Notes: generated from the letters alone by a model not told the origin. A stretch of DNA of 32,132 nucleotides from Clostridioides difficile (GCF_900243075.1 NZ_OEZH01000152.1:1-32132); one strand, 5' to 3'; positions 7,803 to 17,365 are shown, counted from the first letter of the stretch. Numbers and translations are program-made.

Positions 7803-7819
7803 AGCAATTATAATGCCAA
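7803..7819 (-). promoter_or_regulatory. Sigma-54 (-24/-12) promoter of the DMT transporter
   Basis: On the minus strand TTGGCATTATAATTGCT: GG and GC are separated by exactly 10 nt, matching the TGGCAC-N5-TTGC consensus. It is AT-adapted at the C of CAC. The predicted start near 7792 leaves a 36-nt leader to the GTG. Confidence 0.88.
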
Positions 7820-7930
7820 CATTAAAAATTCTATAATTATTATTTTTCCATCTTAAAGTGAGATTATGAATATAAAATAAGCTTAACTAATAAATAAAAT
7901 TTGCTTATTCTTCTAAAAAACAATATAATT

Positions 7931-8010
7931 AATTCATAATCGAATTGTATCATAATTCATACAATTCATTTTTGAATTAGATTGTAGCTCATATAATTCA
8001 TTTTTGAATC
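7931..8010. promoter_or_regulatory. Three palindromic enhancer sites at 32-bp spacing
   Basis: AATTCATAATCGAATT (7931-7946), AATTCATTTTTGAATT (7963-7978) and AATTCATTTTTGAATC (7995-8010) are inverted repeats beginning exactly 32 bp apart, three helical turns. They lie about 110-190 bp upstream of the -24/-12 promoter, the usual distance for enhancer binding, and 88-167 bp upstream of the activator start. I infer that they are its binding sites and may also serve autoregulation. Confidence 0.8.
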
Positions 8011-8097
8011 AAATTATTTATTTTCCATAAATTTTAATTCAGTTTTAATTTGAATTATACTTTTATATAAATTTTTAATTATTTTTAGGAGGTCAAA

Positions 8098-9471
8098 ATG
8101 AAATATCCAAAAGACTTTTTCGAAAAGATTTTAGAATTTTCACATGATGAGATATCAGTTTGTGATAAGAATGGAATAACATTATATTGTAATAAATCAT
8201 TCGAAAACAACTATGGGTTGACAAGAGATGAAGTTTTAGGTAAAAGTGTTATGTACATACAAGAAAAGGGTTGCTTATTTCAGACTCCAGTAACAGAAGT
8301 AATAAGAACAAAAAAGGCAGTATCATTAGAACAACAATCTAAAACTGGCATAAAATTGATAATTACTGCAACTCCTTTATTTGATGAAAATGGAGATATC
8401 GAATACATAATAGAAAATTGTAGGGATATAACAGAATTAAACAATATAAAAGACAAATTAGAATCTTCAAAAAAAACTATAGAAATGTATAAAAATGAAG
8501 TTGAAATGTACCATAGAAGTGCAATATATATATTTGATGATATTGTTTTTAAAAGTGAATCTATGAAATCTATTTTTAAAACAGTTGACCAGATATCAAA
8601 TTCAAACGTGAATATATTGATTTTAGGCGAATCTGGGACTGGAAAAACTTCTTTGGCTAGATATATTCACTCTAAAAGTGATAGGAAAGATGGTCCTTTT
8701 ATAACTATAAATTGTACTACCATATCCCCTTCACTATTGGAATCAGAGCTTTTTGGTTATACAAAAGGTGCTTTTACAGGGGCTAATAGTAAAGGTAAAA
8801 TTGGACTTGTGGAATTGGCAGATGGTGGTACTTTATTTTTAGATGAAATTGGCGATATTCCTCCTAGTCTTCAAGCTAAATTCCTCCAATTAGCTCAAGA
8901 TAAAACGTTTATACAAGTCGGTGGTGTAAAAGAAAAAAAGGTTGATATTAGAATCATTTCAGCAACTAATGTGGATTTATTTGGTCTTGTAAAAGAAAAA
9001 CGTTTTAGAGAAGATTTATATTATAGGTTAAATGTTGTAAATATTAAAATCCCAGCACTTAGAGAACGTATTGAGGATTTACCACTACTTATAGAGAATC
9101 TACTTAAAAGGTACAATCATAAACTAAATATGAATAAGACTATGTCTAAATCACTAGTAGATAAACTTTCCCTTTATAGATTCCCAGGCAATATTAGAGA
9201 GTTAGAAAACTTGATACAGAACTTGCTCATAACATCTAATAGCGAAAACATAGATTCTCTACCTTTATCACTTGCATATATAGGCTCAGATTTTGATAGC
9301 GATATATCTGAATCATTTAGTAATAAAAGTTTAGACGAATTATTATCTGAGTATGAGGGAGAAATTATAAGAAAGGTACATAGTAAAACTAAAAGTTCTT
9401 ATAAACTAGCTAGCTATCTAAATATTTCTCAACCAAAAGCATATAGACTTATAAAGAAATATGTAAAATAA
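8098..9471 (+). CDS. PAS-domain sigma-54-dependent transcriptional activator
   Basis: Bacterial enhancer-binding protein of 457 residues. An N-terminal PAS sensor (about 1-115) leads through a short coiled linker to a central AAA+ ATPase. The ATPase has Walker A GESGTGKT (177-184), the sigma-54-contacting loop GAFTGA (224-229) and Walker B GGTLFLDE (243-250). The C-terminal Fis-type helix-turn-helix includes YKLASYLNISQPKAYRLIKK. All activator motifs are intact, so it should remodel sigma-54 RNA polymerase. The ATG has an AGGAGG site. The divergent DMT transporter has the matching promoter, and three palindromes between the genes are the probable binding sites. The PAS ligand is unknown. The PAS is not followed by a receiver or histidine kinase, so sensing is probably direct. 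Confidence 0.93.
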   Translation: MKYPKDFFEKILEFSHDEISVCDKNGITLYCNKSFENNYGLTRDEVLGKSVMYIQEKGCLFQTPVTEVIRTKKAVSLEQQSKTGIKLIITATPLFDENGDIEYIIENCRDITELNNIKDKLESSKKTIEMYKNEVEMYHRSAIYIFDDIVFKSESMKSIFKTVDQISNSNVNILILGESGTGKTSLARYIHSKSDRKDGPFITINCTTISPSLLESELFGYTKGAFTGANSKGKIGLVELADGGTLFLDEIGDIPPSLQAKFLQLAQDKTFIQVGGVKEKKVDIRIISATNVDLFGLVKEKRFREDLYYRLNVVNIKIPALRERIEDLPLLIENLLKRYNHKLNMNKTMSKSLVDKLSLYRFPGNIRELENLIQNLLITSNSENIDSLPLSLAYIGSDFDSDISESFSNKSLDELLSEYEGEIIRKVHSKTKSSYKLASYLNISQPKAYRLIKKYVK

Positions 9472-9620
9472 TTTTTTATTTTCATTAAATAAAAAATTAC
9501 TAATTGTTTTTGGAAGAATTCATTATAAATACCAATATACTTCGCTTCTGTTGAGACATTTGATTGAATCAATACTAATACCTAGGTTAAAATACAAAAA
9601 TAGATAATATATAATTAACT

Positions 9621-9669
9621 TAGTCTTGGATAGCATTTCTTTTAACTATCCAGGGCTAGTTTTTCTTTA
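9621..9669 (+). terminator. Terminator in the activator-LysR intergenic region
   Basis: A 13-bp stem, TAGTCTTGGATAG with CTATCCAGGGCTA (three bases paired as G-U or G-C), is followed by GTTTTTCTTT. It lies about 150 nt past the activator stop. The rest of 9472-9869 (398 nt) shows only AT-rich sequence without a gene. Confidence 0.7.
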
Positions 9670-9869
9670 AAAACACTCTACTTCAATAAAATACTATTAA
9701 TTTTAATAGTATCATCTTGCCAAGTATTACTTAGAATATGATTTTTGTTCATCATATATTTTAATTTAAAATGATAAGATTTTTCTATTACAAAACTCTT
9801 GTTTATATAAATTTTTTCTATTGATTATTTTTATATTTTATTTGGATAAATTCTAAATTTACATTATAT

Positions 9870-10736
9870 TTATTTATACTTTATATAATTTATAAATCGC
9901 TTTACTGCAAGTGACGTGTTCTTTTTATCCCTTAATACTATTCCAATATTTCTATAAGCTGGTACTTCCAACTCTTTTGCCACAATACGATAGGGAATAC
10001 GTTTTAAAATAAGCTGTGGCAGTATACTAATACCCAAACCACTTTCCACCATAGACATAATTGCATAGTCATCCCATGTTGTGAAATGAACTTTAGGAGA
10101 AATATTGTGGCGTTCAAATATCGCAGAAATCTCTGTTTTTGCACCTTTTTCTAGAAGCATAAAAGGATAATCACAAAGTGAATTAATTGGAAAGTATTCA
10201 CAGTCTATAAGAGGATGATTTTCAGGTAAAACCACAAGTAATTTATCCTGTTCTAAAAAAATTGTTTCAAACTCTGGAAGTGTGGGAAGTCTTAAAAAAC
10301 CACAATCAACTCTACCATCTAGAATCCAATTTTCTATTTCTGTATAGTCACCTAATAGTAATTCATAATCAATATTAGGATAGTCTTTTTGAAACTCTCT
10401 AATGATATTTGGAAGCCAGTGAGTTGCCACACTCGAAAATGTTCCTATTCGTATAATCCCTGATTTCAGTCCATTCAACTCTTCTACTTGCATTTGTAAC
10501 TTATAATACTCATTACATACACTCTTTGCAAATGGCAATAACTTCATTCCATCAGAAGTTAATCTTACTCCAGTACGTCCACACTCTAGAAGTGATACTC
10601 CCCATTCCTTTTCTAAATCATTAATCATACGACTAATACCAGACTGTGAATACTTCAACATATCTGCTGCCTTTGTAAAACTTCCATATTCAACAACCTT
10701 AACAAATGCCATATATTTTTGAATATTCATATCCAT
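9870..10736 (-). CDS. LysR-family transcriptional regulator
   Basis: A 288-residue LysR-type regulator. The N-terminal winged helix-turn-helix (about residues 5-62) contains FVKVVEYGSFTKAADML and the recognition helix QSGISRMINDLE. The periplasmic-binding-like effector domain follows (about 90-285; IGTFSSVATHWLPNIIREF). Two ATG codons lie six bases apart at 10736 and 10730. GAGGTG stands 8 nt before the first, which I keep. It is divergent from the YbaK-type deacylase gene across 126 bp, the classic LysR arrangement, so it probably controls that neighbour. The effector cannot be inferred. Confidence 0.92.
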   Translation of the reverse strand: MDMNIQKYMAFVKVVEYGSFTKAADMLKYSQSGISRMINDLEKEWGVSLLECGRTGVRLTSDGMKLLPFAKSVCNEYYKLQMQVEELNGLKSGIIRIGTFSSVATHWLPNIIREFQKDYPNIDYELLLGDYTEIENWILDGRVDCGFLRLPTLPEFETIFLEQDKLLVVLPENHPLIDCEYFPINSLCDYPFMLLEKGAKTEISAIFERHNISPKVHFTTWDDYAIMSMVESGLGISILPQLILKRIPYRIVAKELEVPAYRNIGIVLRDKKNTSLAVKRFINYIKYK

Positions 10737-10862
10737 ACTAAATACACCTCATATCCATCTGATTTTGTCATCTTTTCTATGATAAACATTCACTTTTATA
10801 ATTTATAACCTTATGATACACTATGCCCATAGGATTTTAAACAGAAAGGAATGAAATAAATT

Positions 10863-11402
10863 ATGTTCTTTATAAGTGATATTTACACAACACCTCCTAT
10901 TAAATTTGATACTCCATTACAAAAAGAAGCATACAAAATATTGCAAAATTTGAATATTAAGTTTGAGCGTGTTGATACAGATGAAGCAATTACAATGGAA
11001 GATTGTGTTCAGATTGATAAAAAATTAGATATGAAAATGGTAAAAACTCTATTTCTTTGTAATAGACAAAAAACAACTTTTTATCTATTTATTATGCCAG
11101 GTGATAAACCTTTCAAATCAGCTAATTTTAGCAATGCCTTAGGAGTATCTAGAGTTTCTTTTGCTCCTGCTGAATTTATGGAAAAAATGTTAGGAACAAA
11201 AATTGGTGCAGCGACTATTTTCAGTTCTATACTTGACAGAGATAATACTGTACAAATTGTTATTGACAAAGATGTAGTCAATGAAGAATGGTATGGATGT
11301 AGTGATGGTACTACTACTAGTTACATGAAAATTAAAACAAATCAAATCATTCACGATTTCTTACCTTTTGTAAACCATACACCATCTATAATTGAATTGT
11401 AA
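10863..11402 (+). CDS. YbaK/ProX-type aminoacyl-tRNA deacylase
   Basis: A 179-residue free-standing editing domain of the YbaK/prolyl-tRNA synthetase-associated family (PrdX/ProX-like). These proteins hydrolyse mischarged aminoacyl-tRNA, typically Ala- or Cys-tRNA(Pro). Visible features are the domain start AYKILQNLNIKFERVDTDEA, the conserved Lys region VKTLFLCNRQKTTFYLFIM followed by PGDKPF, and the late GAATIFSSILD strand. Length fits a single domain with a short extension. It is transcribed divergently from the LysR gene and closed by a strong hairpin, so it is a single-gene unit. The exact tRNA and amino-acid specificity is not visible. Confidence 0.85.
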   Translation: MFFISDIYTTPPIKFDTPLQKEAYKILQNLNIKFERVDTDEAITMEDCVQIDKKLDMKMVKTLFLCNRQKTTFYLFIMPGDKPFKSANFSNALGVSRVSFAPAEFMEKMLGTKIGAATIFSSILDRDNTVQIVIDKDVVNEEWYGCSDGTTTSYMKIKTNQIIHDFLPFVNHTPSIIEL

Positions 11403-11474
11403 TATTATAATACAACACTAAAGAAATAAAATATATAGTCTTAAAATAAAGACCAAAAAACTTGTATAAAACAC

Positions 11475-11519
11475 AAACCGCAAAGTCACAATATATATGC
11501 TACTTTGCGGTTTCATAAA
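11475..11519. terminator. Bidirectional terminator between deacylase and P-type ATPase
   Basis: A 12-bp perfect stem AAACCGCAAAGT (11475-11486) with ACTTTGCGGTTT (11502-11513) and a 15-nt loop. It lies between the convergent ends of the deacylase gene and the ATPase gene, which begins its stop codon at 11522. Confidence 0.85.
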
Positions 11520-11521
11520 AA

Positions 11522-14296
11522 TTAATTTTTACCACTAAAATTTATATTTCTACTATTTTTTATCGTTCTAAGAATTAGTTTTACAAACTCATTTGACAAT
11601 AGAATAGTAGATGCAAATAATATTATTTTTATCCACATATCAAAGTTTAAAGAAACAGAATTGAAGAAACTCTGGAATACTTGTGTAAATATTATTTGAA
11701 TTACACCTGTAACAATTATTATTTGTAATGCCAACTTATTTTTAAAGAAATTTGGTATTGTACTATTCAAACCAAATTCCCTGCAATTTAATGCATTAAA
11801 AAGGGCACTGAATGCAAATAAAGAAAATATAACAGTACCTTGCTCTTCTGGTGTAGCTCCCAATATATTAAAAGCTGATTGCATAAATACAATTGTAATT
11901 ATAAGAATAGCATTTATAATAATATTTACAAACATAGACCTAGCTATTATTCCAGAATGTCTATTTATTGGTTTTCTTTTCAATACATAATCTCTAACAG
12001 GTTCTAATCCCAATGCTAGAGCTGGAGGACCATCCATTATTATGTTTACCCACAATAATTGGATTGTAGTAAATGGCATATCCTTACCAGTAAGTTGAGA
12101 TATTATGGCAATTATAAATGCTACTATATTTACAGTAAGCTGAAACTGTATAAATCTTTGAAAATTCTCATATATGCCTCTTCCCCATTTTATTCCCTCT
12201 ACGATTGTACTGAAGCTATCATCAGTCAATATTATATCTGCTGCATTTTTAGATACTTCTGTGCCTGAAATACCCATTGCAATTCCAACATCTGCTTGAC
12301 TAAGAGCTGGAGCATCATTTATACCATCACCTGTTACAGCTACAACTTCACCACTTTTTTGAAGTGCAGAGACTATTCTCATCTTTGTATCTGGTTTACT
12401 TCTTGCAACAATAGATATTCCTTTGATTTCTTCTCTCAATTCTTCATCTGTCAGTACATCTATATAAGTTGCTTCAACTGCCTTTTTCCCATCATTCAAT
12501 AGTCCTAATTCATTCCCAATAGCTGTTGCTGTATTAATATTATCTCCTGTAAGCATTTTTACATCTACACCTGCATTAAATGCTTTATCAATAGACTCTT
12601 TAACCCCTTCTCTTAATGGGTCTACTATTCCCACAAATCCACTAAAAACTAAATTATCTTCCTTCATGTAACCTCTTGGATTCCCTATTAAATTCAATTC
12701 ACCTTCTGAAGTTATTGCAACTTCTGTTCTAGACTTACTCATCTTTTTATAAGCAAAGCCTAATGTTCTCATAGATTTAATTTGTAATTTTTTAATCTCA
12801 TCCAAAATACTTTTTTCTATTTTTGGAGTTATTGGAACAATATTTTTTCCTTGTTGTACATAAGAACATTTTTTTAATAATACTTCTGGTGCACCTTTTG
12901 AGAGTAATATATCTGAATCATCTTGGCGAATTAATGTTGACATTTTCTTTTCTTCTGAACTAAATGGTATTTGTGATATCAAATAAGTCTGTTTTCTCAT
13001 TTCATTATAGTTCTTATCATTGTGATATAAAAGTAATGCACACTCTGTTGCACTTCCTATATATTTAAATGAATTTTCTTCCTTTTCTATGTCTGCAGTT
13101 GAATTTACTATACAGTTTTGTTCAAAATAGCTATTACTTTGATACTCTCCACCACTTATATACTTACCATCAACATATGCTACTTCTACCATCATTTTAT
13201 TTTGTGTTAAAGTTCCTGTTTTGTCAGAACATATTACAGAAACCGAACCTATAGTTTCACAAGCTTCTTTCTTTGTTACTAGGGCATTTATCTTTGCCAT
13301 CTTCTGCATTGTTATAGCTAAAGTAATATTTATCATAGTTGGCAAACCTTCTGGAACAGTTGCCACTATTAAAGCAATACAAACCATATACGCATTTTTA
13401 GCAGGCTCTAATGATTGTAAAAAAGATAATATACTGCTTGTATCTAAGATTAACATACCTTTTTTCTGCATTTGTATAATCATGAACATACACAATAAAG
13501 TAGCTATCACCCCTGATATTCCTGCTATTTTAGCACCTAATTTCCCCAATTTAATTTGAAGAGGAGTTTGCTGGTCTTCATTTGATAAATTCTGTGCTAT
13601 TTTACCCATCTCTGTCTTATCACCAGTATGAGTAACAACCATTATACCTCTACCATATGCTACAAGAGTTCCTCCAAATACCATATTAACTTGCTTTGCA
13701 GGTATTGTATCCTGTTCAATTATTTCTGTCTTAGAATAGACAACTTCCATATCCAATACAGCATCAGCATTCTTAGCTACATCATCTGACTCCCCTGTTA
13801 ACATATCTTCTCTAAGTTTCAAATTTATAGACTGTATAAGCCTTCCATCTGCTGGTATCATATCTCCCGTTTCTATATATACAATATCTCCTGGCACTAA
13901 ATCATTTTTTGATATTTTAATTATCTTTCCATTTCTAAGTACTTTTACTTCTATATTTTCTGTTAATTTTGATAGGGCATTAGCTGCTTTTTTAGATTTT
14001 CCTTCAGTTATTATACCTATAGAAATTCCAATGAAAATAGCTCCTAAAATCCCTAATGCATCATGTAATTCCCCTACAAAAGAACTTATTACTGCTGCTC
14101 CGATAAGAATTAATATCATAGGTTCTGTCAGACTTTCTCCCAACTCGTCCCAAAATGTTCGTCCTTCTTTTATAGTAAATTCATTTAATCCATATCTAAG
14201 CTTCCTTTCTTCTACCTCATTATCATCAAGTCCAAATTCTGGATTTGTTTTTAAGTATTTTAATACTTCTTTGGTAGGTTTATTATAATACCTCAT
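11522..14296 (-). CDS. P-type calcium-transporting ATPase (P2 type)
   Basis: A 924-residue cation pump of the P-type IIA/IIB (SERCA/PMCA-like) group that expels Ca2+ at the cost of ATP. In order: N-terminal cation-ATPase domain; actuator motif MLTGES (165-170); helix 4 ion site VATVPEGLP (about 311-319); phosphorylation motif CSDKTGTLT with Asp358; nucleotide-domain KGAPE; hinge MLTGDN and TGDGINDAP; helix 6 site NIIMDGPPALALG; and a C-terminal six-helix domain. The PEGLP and N-x-x-M-D residues favour Ca2+ over Na+/K+. It is full length with no regulator attached. The ATG has a GGGG-type ribosome site. It is a single-gene unit ending at a bidirectional terminator. Confidence 0.93.
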   Translation of the reverse strand: MRYYNKPTKEVLKYLKTNPEFGLDDNEVEERKLRYGLNEFTIKEGRTFWDELGESLTEPMILILIGAAVISSFVGELHDALGILGAIFIGISIGIITEGKSKKAANALSKLTENIEVKVLRNGKIIKISKNDLVPGDIVYIETGDMIPADGRLIQSINLKLREDMLTGESDDVAKNADAVLDMEVVYSKTEIIEQDTIPAKQVNMVFGGTLVAYGRGIMVVTHTGDKTEMGKIAQNLSNEDQQTPLQIKLGKLGAKIAGISGVIATLLCMFMIIQMQKKGMLILDTSSILSFLQSLEPAKNAYMVCIALIVATVPEGLPTMINITLAITMQKMAKINALVTKKEACETIGSVSVICSDKTGTLTQNKMMVEVAYVDGKYISGGEYQSNSYFEQNCIVNSTADIEKEENSFKYIGSATECALLLYHNDKNYNEMRKQTYLISQIPFSSEEKKMSTLIRQDDSDILLSKGAPEVLLKKCSYVQQGKNIVPITPKIEKSILDEIKKLQIKSMRTLGFAYKKMSKSRTEVAITSEGELNLIGNPRGYMKEDNLVFSGFVGIVDPLREGVKESIDKAFNAGVDVKMLTGDNINTATAIGNELGLLNDGKKAVEATYIDVLTDEELREEIKGISIVARSKPDTKMRIVSALQKSGEVVAVTGDGINDAPALSQADVGIAMGISGTEVSKNAADIILTDDSFSTIVEGIKWGRGIYENFQRFIQFQLTVNIVAFIIAIISQLTGKDMPFTTIQLLWVNIIMDGPPALALGLEPVRDYVLKRKPINRHSGIIARSMFVNIIINAILIITIVFMQSAFNILGATPEEQGTVIFSLFAFSALFNALNCREFGLNSTIPNFFKNKLALQIIIVTGVIQIIFTQVFQSFFNSVSLNFDMWIKIILFASTILLSNEFVKLILRTIKNSRNINFSGKN

Positions 14297-14363
14297 AACT
14301 TTATCCCCCTTGTTAATTATCTATAAAGAATTATATGCTTATGATAGCTTGTATATTACTTTT

Positions 14364-14399
14364 CAAAAAAAATAAGGCGTTGATTAATCAACACCTTAT
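14364..14399 (-). terminator. Terminator after the SHMT-like gene
   Basis: On the minus strand, ATAAGGTGTTGA and TCAACGCCTTAT (one G-U pair) form a hairpin followed by eight U residues. It lies about 75 nt past the SHMT-like stop and closes the M20-AbgT-SHMT transcription unit. Confidence 0.9.
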
Positions 14400-14471
14400 A
14401 GCGGTTATATATTATTAGGTTTTATGTTATAGGCTTTATAAGTTGTAGGCTATATATAAAAATCAATATAC

Positions 14472-15728
14472 TTAATCTTCAAAATACCCTTCTGGATATA
14501 ATGGGAACTTAGATATAAGTTCTTGAGCTTCTACTTTACATTCATCTAATACTTCTTTATTATCAATATTTTCTGCTACCTTATTCATTATTCCTGCTAT
14601 CTGTACAACTTCTTTTTCTTTAAGACCTCTTTGAGATATTGATGTAAGACCTATACGAACACCACTAGTTACAAATGGTGACTGTGGGTCATCAGGAATA
14701 ACATTTTTATTAACTGTTATCCCCACATATTCAAGAGCTTTTTCAAATTGTTTCCCTGTAAGATTCTTACTTCTTAAATCAGCCATTACTATATGGTTAT
14801 CAGTTCCTCCACTTACAATACTGAATCCATGTGAAATAAGTTCAGATGCTAGAGTTTGAGCATTTACTACAACTTGCTCCATTATCTTTTTAAATTTATC
14901 TGTACTCAAATATAATAGTGAAAAGGCTTTTGCTGCAACTGTATTAAGATGTATAGAACCTAATGTTCCTGGGAAAACACCTTTATCAAGTTTCTTTGCA
15001 TGTTCTGCTTTACAAAGTACAATACCACTTCTTGGACCACAGAAAGTTTTTGTTGTAGATGAAGAAACAAAATCTGCATAAGGTACAGGACTAGGTATTA
15101 CTTTTGCTGCAACTAATCCTGCAACATGGGCCATATCTACCATAAAGTAAGCTCCTACTTCTTTTGCAACTTTTGATATTCTTTCATAGTCTATTAGTCT
15201 TGGATATGAACTTGCTCCTGCAATTATAAGTTTTGGTCTACATTCTTTTGCCTTTGCTTCAAGAGCATCATAATCTATACGTCCAGTGTTTGGATCTACT
15301 CCATAAAATTCATATTTATAAATATCATGTAAAAAATTAACTGTACTACCATGTGTTAAATGTCCACCTTGGTCAAGACGCATACTTAAAACAGTATCAT
15401 TTGGTTTTAATATTGATGAATACACACAATAGTTAGCTGTAGAACCTGAATATGGCTGTACATTTACATGTTCTGCTCCAAATACTTCTTTTGCACGTTT
15501 AATTGCTAGAGTTTCAAGTTTATCTGCTTCTTCAGAACCTGCTTGAAAACGAGCCCCTGGATAGCCTTCTTCGGTTTTATTTGTAAATACACATCCACTT
15601 AATTCAAGTACTTCTGTTGGTGCTGTACTTTCAGAAGCTATCATTTCAATATTATGCTCTTGTCTAACCAACTCATCAGCTACAATCTTGTATAACTCTG
15701 GGTCTGAAATTTTTGTTGTTTTTAACAT
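14472..15728 (-). CDS. glyA: Divergent serine hydroxymethyltransferase-like PLP enzyme
   Basis: Fold type I PLP enzyme, aligned by eye with E. coli GlyA along its whole length (418 residues). Shared blocks include RQEHNIEMIASES, EGYPGAR, GGHLTHGSTVNF, VDMAHVAGLVAA, VSGGTDNH, LTGK and FVTSGVRIG (carboxylate-binding Arg). The PLP lysine is Lys227. Several residues differ from canonical SHMT: the histidine before that lysine is Thr226, NKYAEGYPG reads NKTEEGYPG, the folate-stacking RYYGG reads RFQAG (Phe61, Gln62), and PGGQGGP reads PGTLGSI. The fold and overall family are clear, but folate-dependent serine-glycine exchange is not assured; a folate-independent aldolase or related reaction is possible. 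It is the last gene after M20 and AbgT (71 nt from ORF to ORF) and is followed by a strong terminator. Confidence 0.85.
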   Translation of the reverse strand: MLKTTKISDPELYKIVADELVRQEHNIEMIASESTAPTEVLELSGCVFTNKTEEGYPGARFQAGSEEADKLETLAIKRAKEVFGAEHVNVQPYSGSTANYCVYSSILKPNDTVLSMRLDQGGHLTHGSTVNFLHDIYKYEFYGVDPNTGRIDYDALEAKAKECRPKLIIAGASSYPRLIDYERISKVAKEVGAYFMVDMAHVAGLVAAKVIPSPVPYADFVSSSTTKTFCGPRSGIVLCKAEHAKKLDKGVFPGTLGSIHLNTVAAKAFSLLYLSTDKFKKIMEQVVVNAQTLASELISHGFSIVSGGTDNHIVMADLRSKNLTGKQFEKALEYVGITVNKNVIPDDPQSPFVTSGVRIGLTSISQRGLKEKEVVQIAGIMNKVAENIDNKEVLDECKVEAQELISKFPLYPEGYFED

Positions 15729-15799
15729 AATAATCCTCCTCTTAATTAAAGAATATATTTTATTAGTTTAATCTTCATTGATAAATTTATTATAACGGT

Positions 15800-17365
15800 C
15801 TATAAAACGTAAGATATTCCTCCACCAGGTCCTAATGGTATGCCAATACCCATAAATAGTAATAATATTATTATTTCTATTAATGTAAATACTACTGAGT
15901 ATGGAATCATATTCGATATGACAGTACCTATACCTATATCCTTATCATACTTTCTAGCAAAAGCTAATATTACTGGGAAATATGGGAAAAGTGGACTTAT
16001 TGGATTTGTTGAAGCATCTCCAATACGATAAGCTATTTGAGTTAATGCTGGATTGAAATCCAGTAGCATAAACATTGGAACAAATATAGGTGCTAAAATT
16101 GCCCATTTTGCAGAAGCACTTCCTACAAATAAATTGATAAATCCAGATAGCAATATAAATCCTATTATCAATCCATAGCTAGGTATCCCCGACTCTGCCA
16201 GTAATTTTGCTCCTGTTATTGATAAAATTGTTCCTAAGTTACTAAGATTAAATAAATTAATAAACTGGGATGCTATAAATGCTAGGACTATATATCCACC
16301 CATATCACTCATACTACTACCCATCATAGATACTAAATCTTTGTCACTTTTTATCTTCTTACTTACTTTTCCATACACTAATCCTGGAGTTAAAAATATA
16401 ATAGTGATTATAGGAACTATACCTTTCATTAAAGGTGCATTACTAGATAGTATGGAACCAGTCTCTGGGTCTTTCATAAATGCATTGTCACCTATACATA
16501 AGGCAACTATCACTACTACTACAACTAACAATGATAATAAAGCGTACTTTATACCCTTATTTTCAAGTTCACTCAATTCCTGTATATCCTTATCATTTGT
16601 TGAATCATTATATTTTGAAAAACGAGGAGCTATAAATTTTTCAGTTACAAATGCTCCTGCAAAAGTTAAAACTATCGCTGATATAAAAGCAAAATAAAGG
16701 TTCATTGCTGGATTACCTTGGTAAGATGGGTCCATCATTTGAGCTGCTGGTATTGTAAACCCAGCTAGCAATACGTCTGTAGTACTAAGCATAACATTTG
16801 CTGCAAATCCCCCTGCAACACCTGCAAAAGCTGCAAACATACCTACAAGAGGATGTCTTCCAATTCCTAAAAACACAAGTGCTGCAAGTGGTGGTAATAT
16901 TATAAATCCTACATCTGCTGCTGTATGTGATAACATACCTGCAAATACAATTGCCACAGTTACAAGTTTTTGCGGAACTTTACTTATCCCCTTTTTCATT
17001 AACACTTCCATAAATCCAGATTTCTCAGCAACACCTGCTCCAAGCATTGTAACCAATACTAATCCTAATGGAGCAAATGACTGGAAGTTTGTAACTATAC
17101 TACCTAAATAGGATTGAATCTGCTCTTTCTCTAATAGATTTACTACCTTTACAACTTCTTTTGTAGAAGGATGTATTTCTTCTACTCCTAAATTAGATAT
17201 AACTGCTGACAATATTAAAACAATTATACATAGTAATAAAAATATGGTTACTGGGTCTGGAAGTTTATTTCCTGCTCTCTCTACAACATTTAGTGCTCTC
17301 ATAAATAATCCACTATCTTTGTTTTTTTCCTGTGAATTAATTTTCCTCAAACTAATCACCCCCAT
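15800..17365 (-). CDS. abgT: AbgT-family transporter
   Basis: Membrane protein of about 520 residues with more than ten hydrophobic segments, matching the AbgT family (p-aminobenzoyl-glutamate uptake, with sulfonamide export in some members). Family-like features are the N-terminal NVVERAGNKLPDPVTIFLLL, SHTAADVGFIILPPLAALVF, and late VGSASAKWAILAPIFVPMF with RIGDASTNPISPLFPYFP. Start choice: the frame opens with GTG at 17386 lacking a ribosome site. The ATG at 17365 has GGAG 9 nt upstream, and I prefer it. It follows the M20 amidohydrolase gene at 34 nt and precedes the SHMT-like gene, so the three are probably one transcript. Importer plus amidohydrolase matches the abgT-abgAB logic: take up an acylated amino acid, then split it inside. 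The cargo need not be aminobenzoyl-glutamate. Confidence 0.9.
   Translation of the reverse strand: MGVISLRKINSQEKNKDSGLFMRALNVVERAGNKLPDPVTIFLLLCIIVLILSAVISNLGVEEIHPSTKEVVKVVNLLEKEQIQSYLGSIVTNFQSFAPLGLVLVTMLGAGVAEKSGFMEVLMKKGISKVPQKLVTVAIVFAGMLSHTAADVGFIILPPLAALVFLGIGRHPLVGMFAAFAGVAGGFAANVMLSTTDVLLAGFTIPAAQMMDPSYQGNPAMNLYFAFISAIVLTFAGAFVTEKFIAPRFSKYNDSTNDKDIQELSELENKGIKYALLSLLVVVVVIVALCIGDNAFMKDPETGSILSSNAPLMKGIVPIITIIFLTPGLVYGKVSKKIKSDKDLVSMMGSSMSDMGGYIVLAFIASQFINLFNLSNLGTILSITGAKLLAESGIPSYGLIIGFILLSGFINLFVGSASAKWAILAPIFVPMFMLLDFNPALTQIAYRIGDASTNPISPLFPYFPVILAFARKYDKDIGIGTVISNMIPYSVVFTLIEIIILLLFMGIGIPLGPGGGISYVL

Noticed and set aside
7931-8010. Regularly spaced repeats resembling a short CRISPR array
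   Set aside because: Repeats are only 16 bp with 16-bp gaps, and no cas genes are nearby. The palindromes fit enhancer sites upstream of a sigma-54 promoter.
13069-13559. Plus-strand open frames opposite the P-type ATPase
   Set aside because: They are shadows of a clearly coding minus-strand gene with intact motifs and no recognisable protein features.
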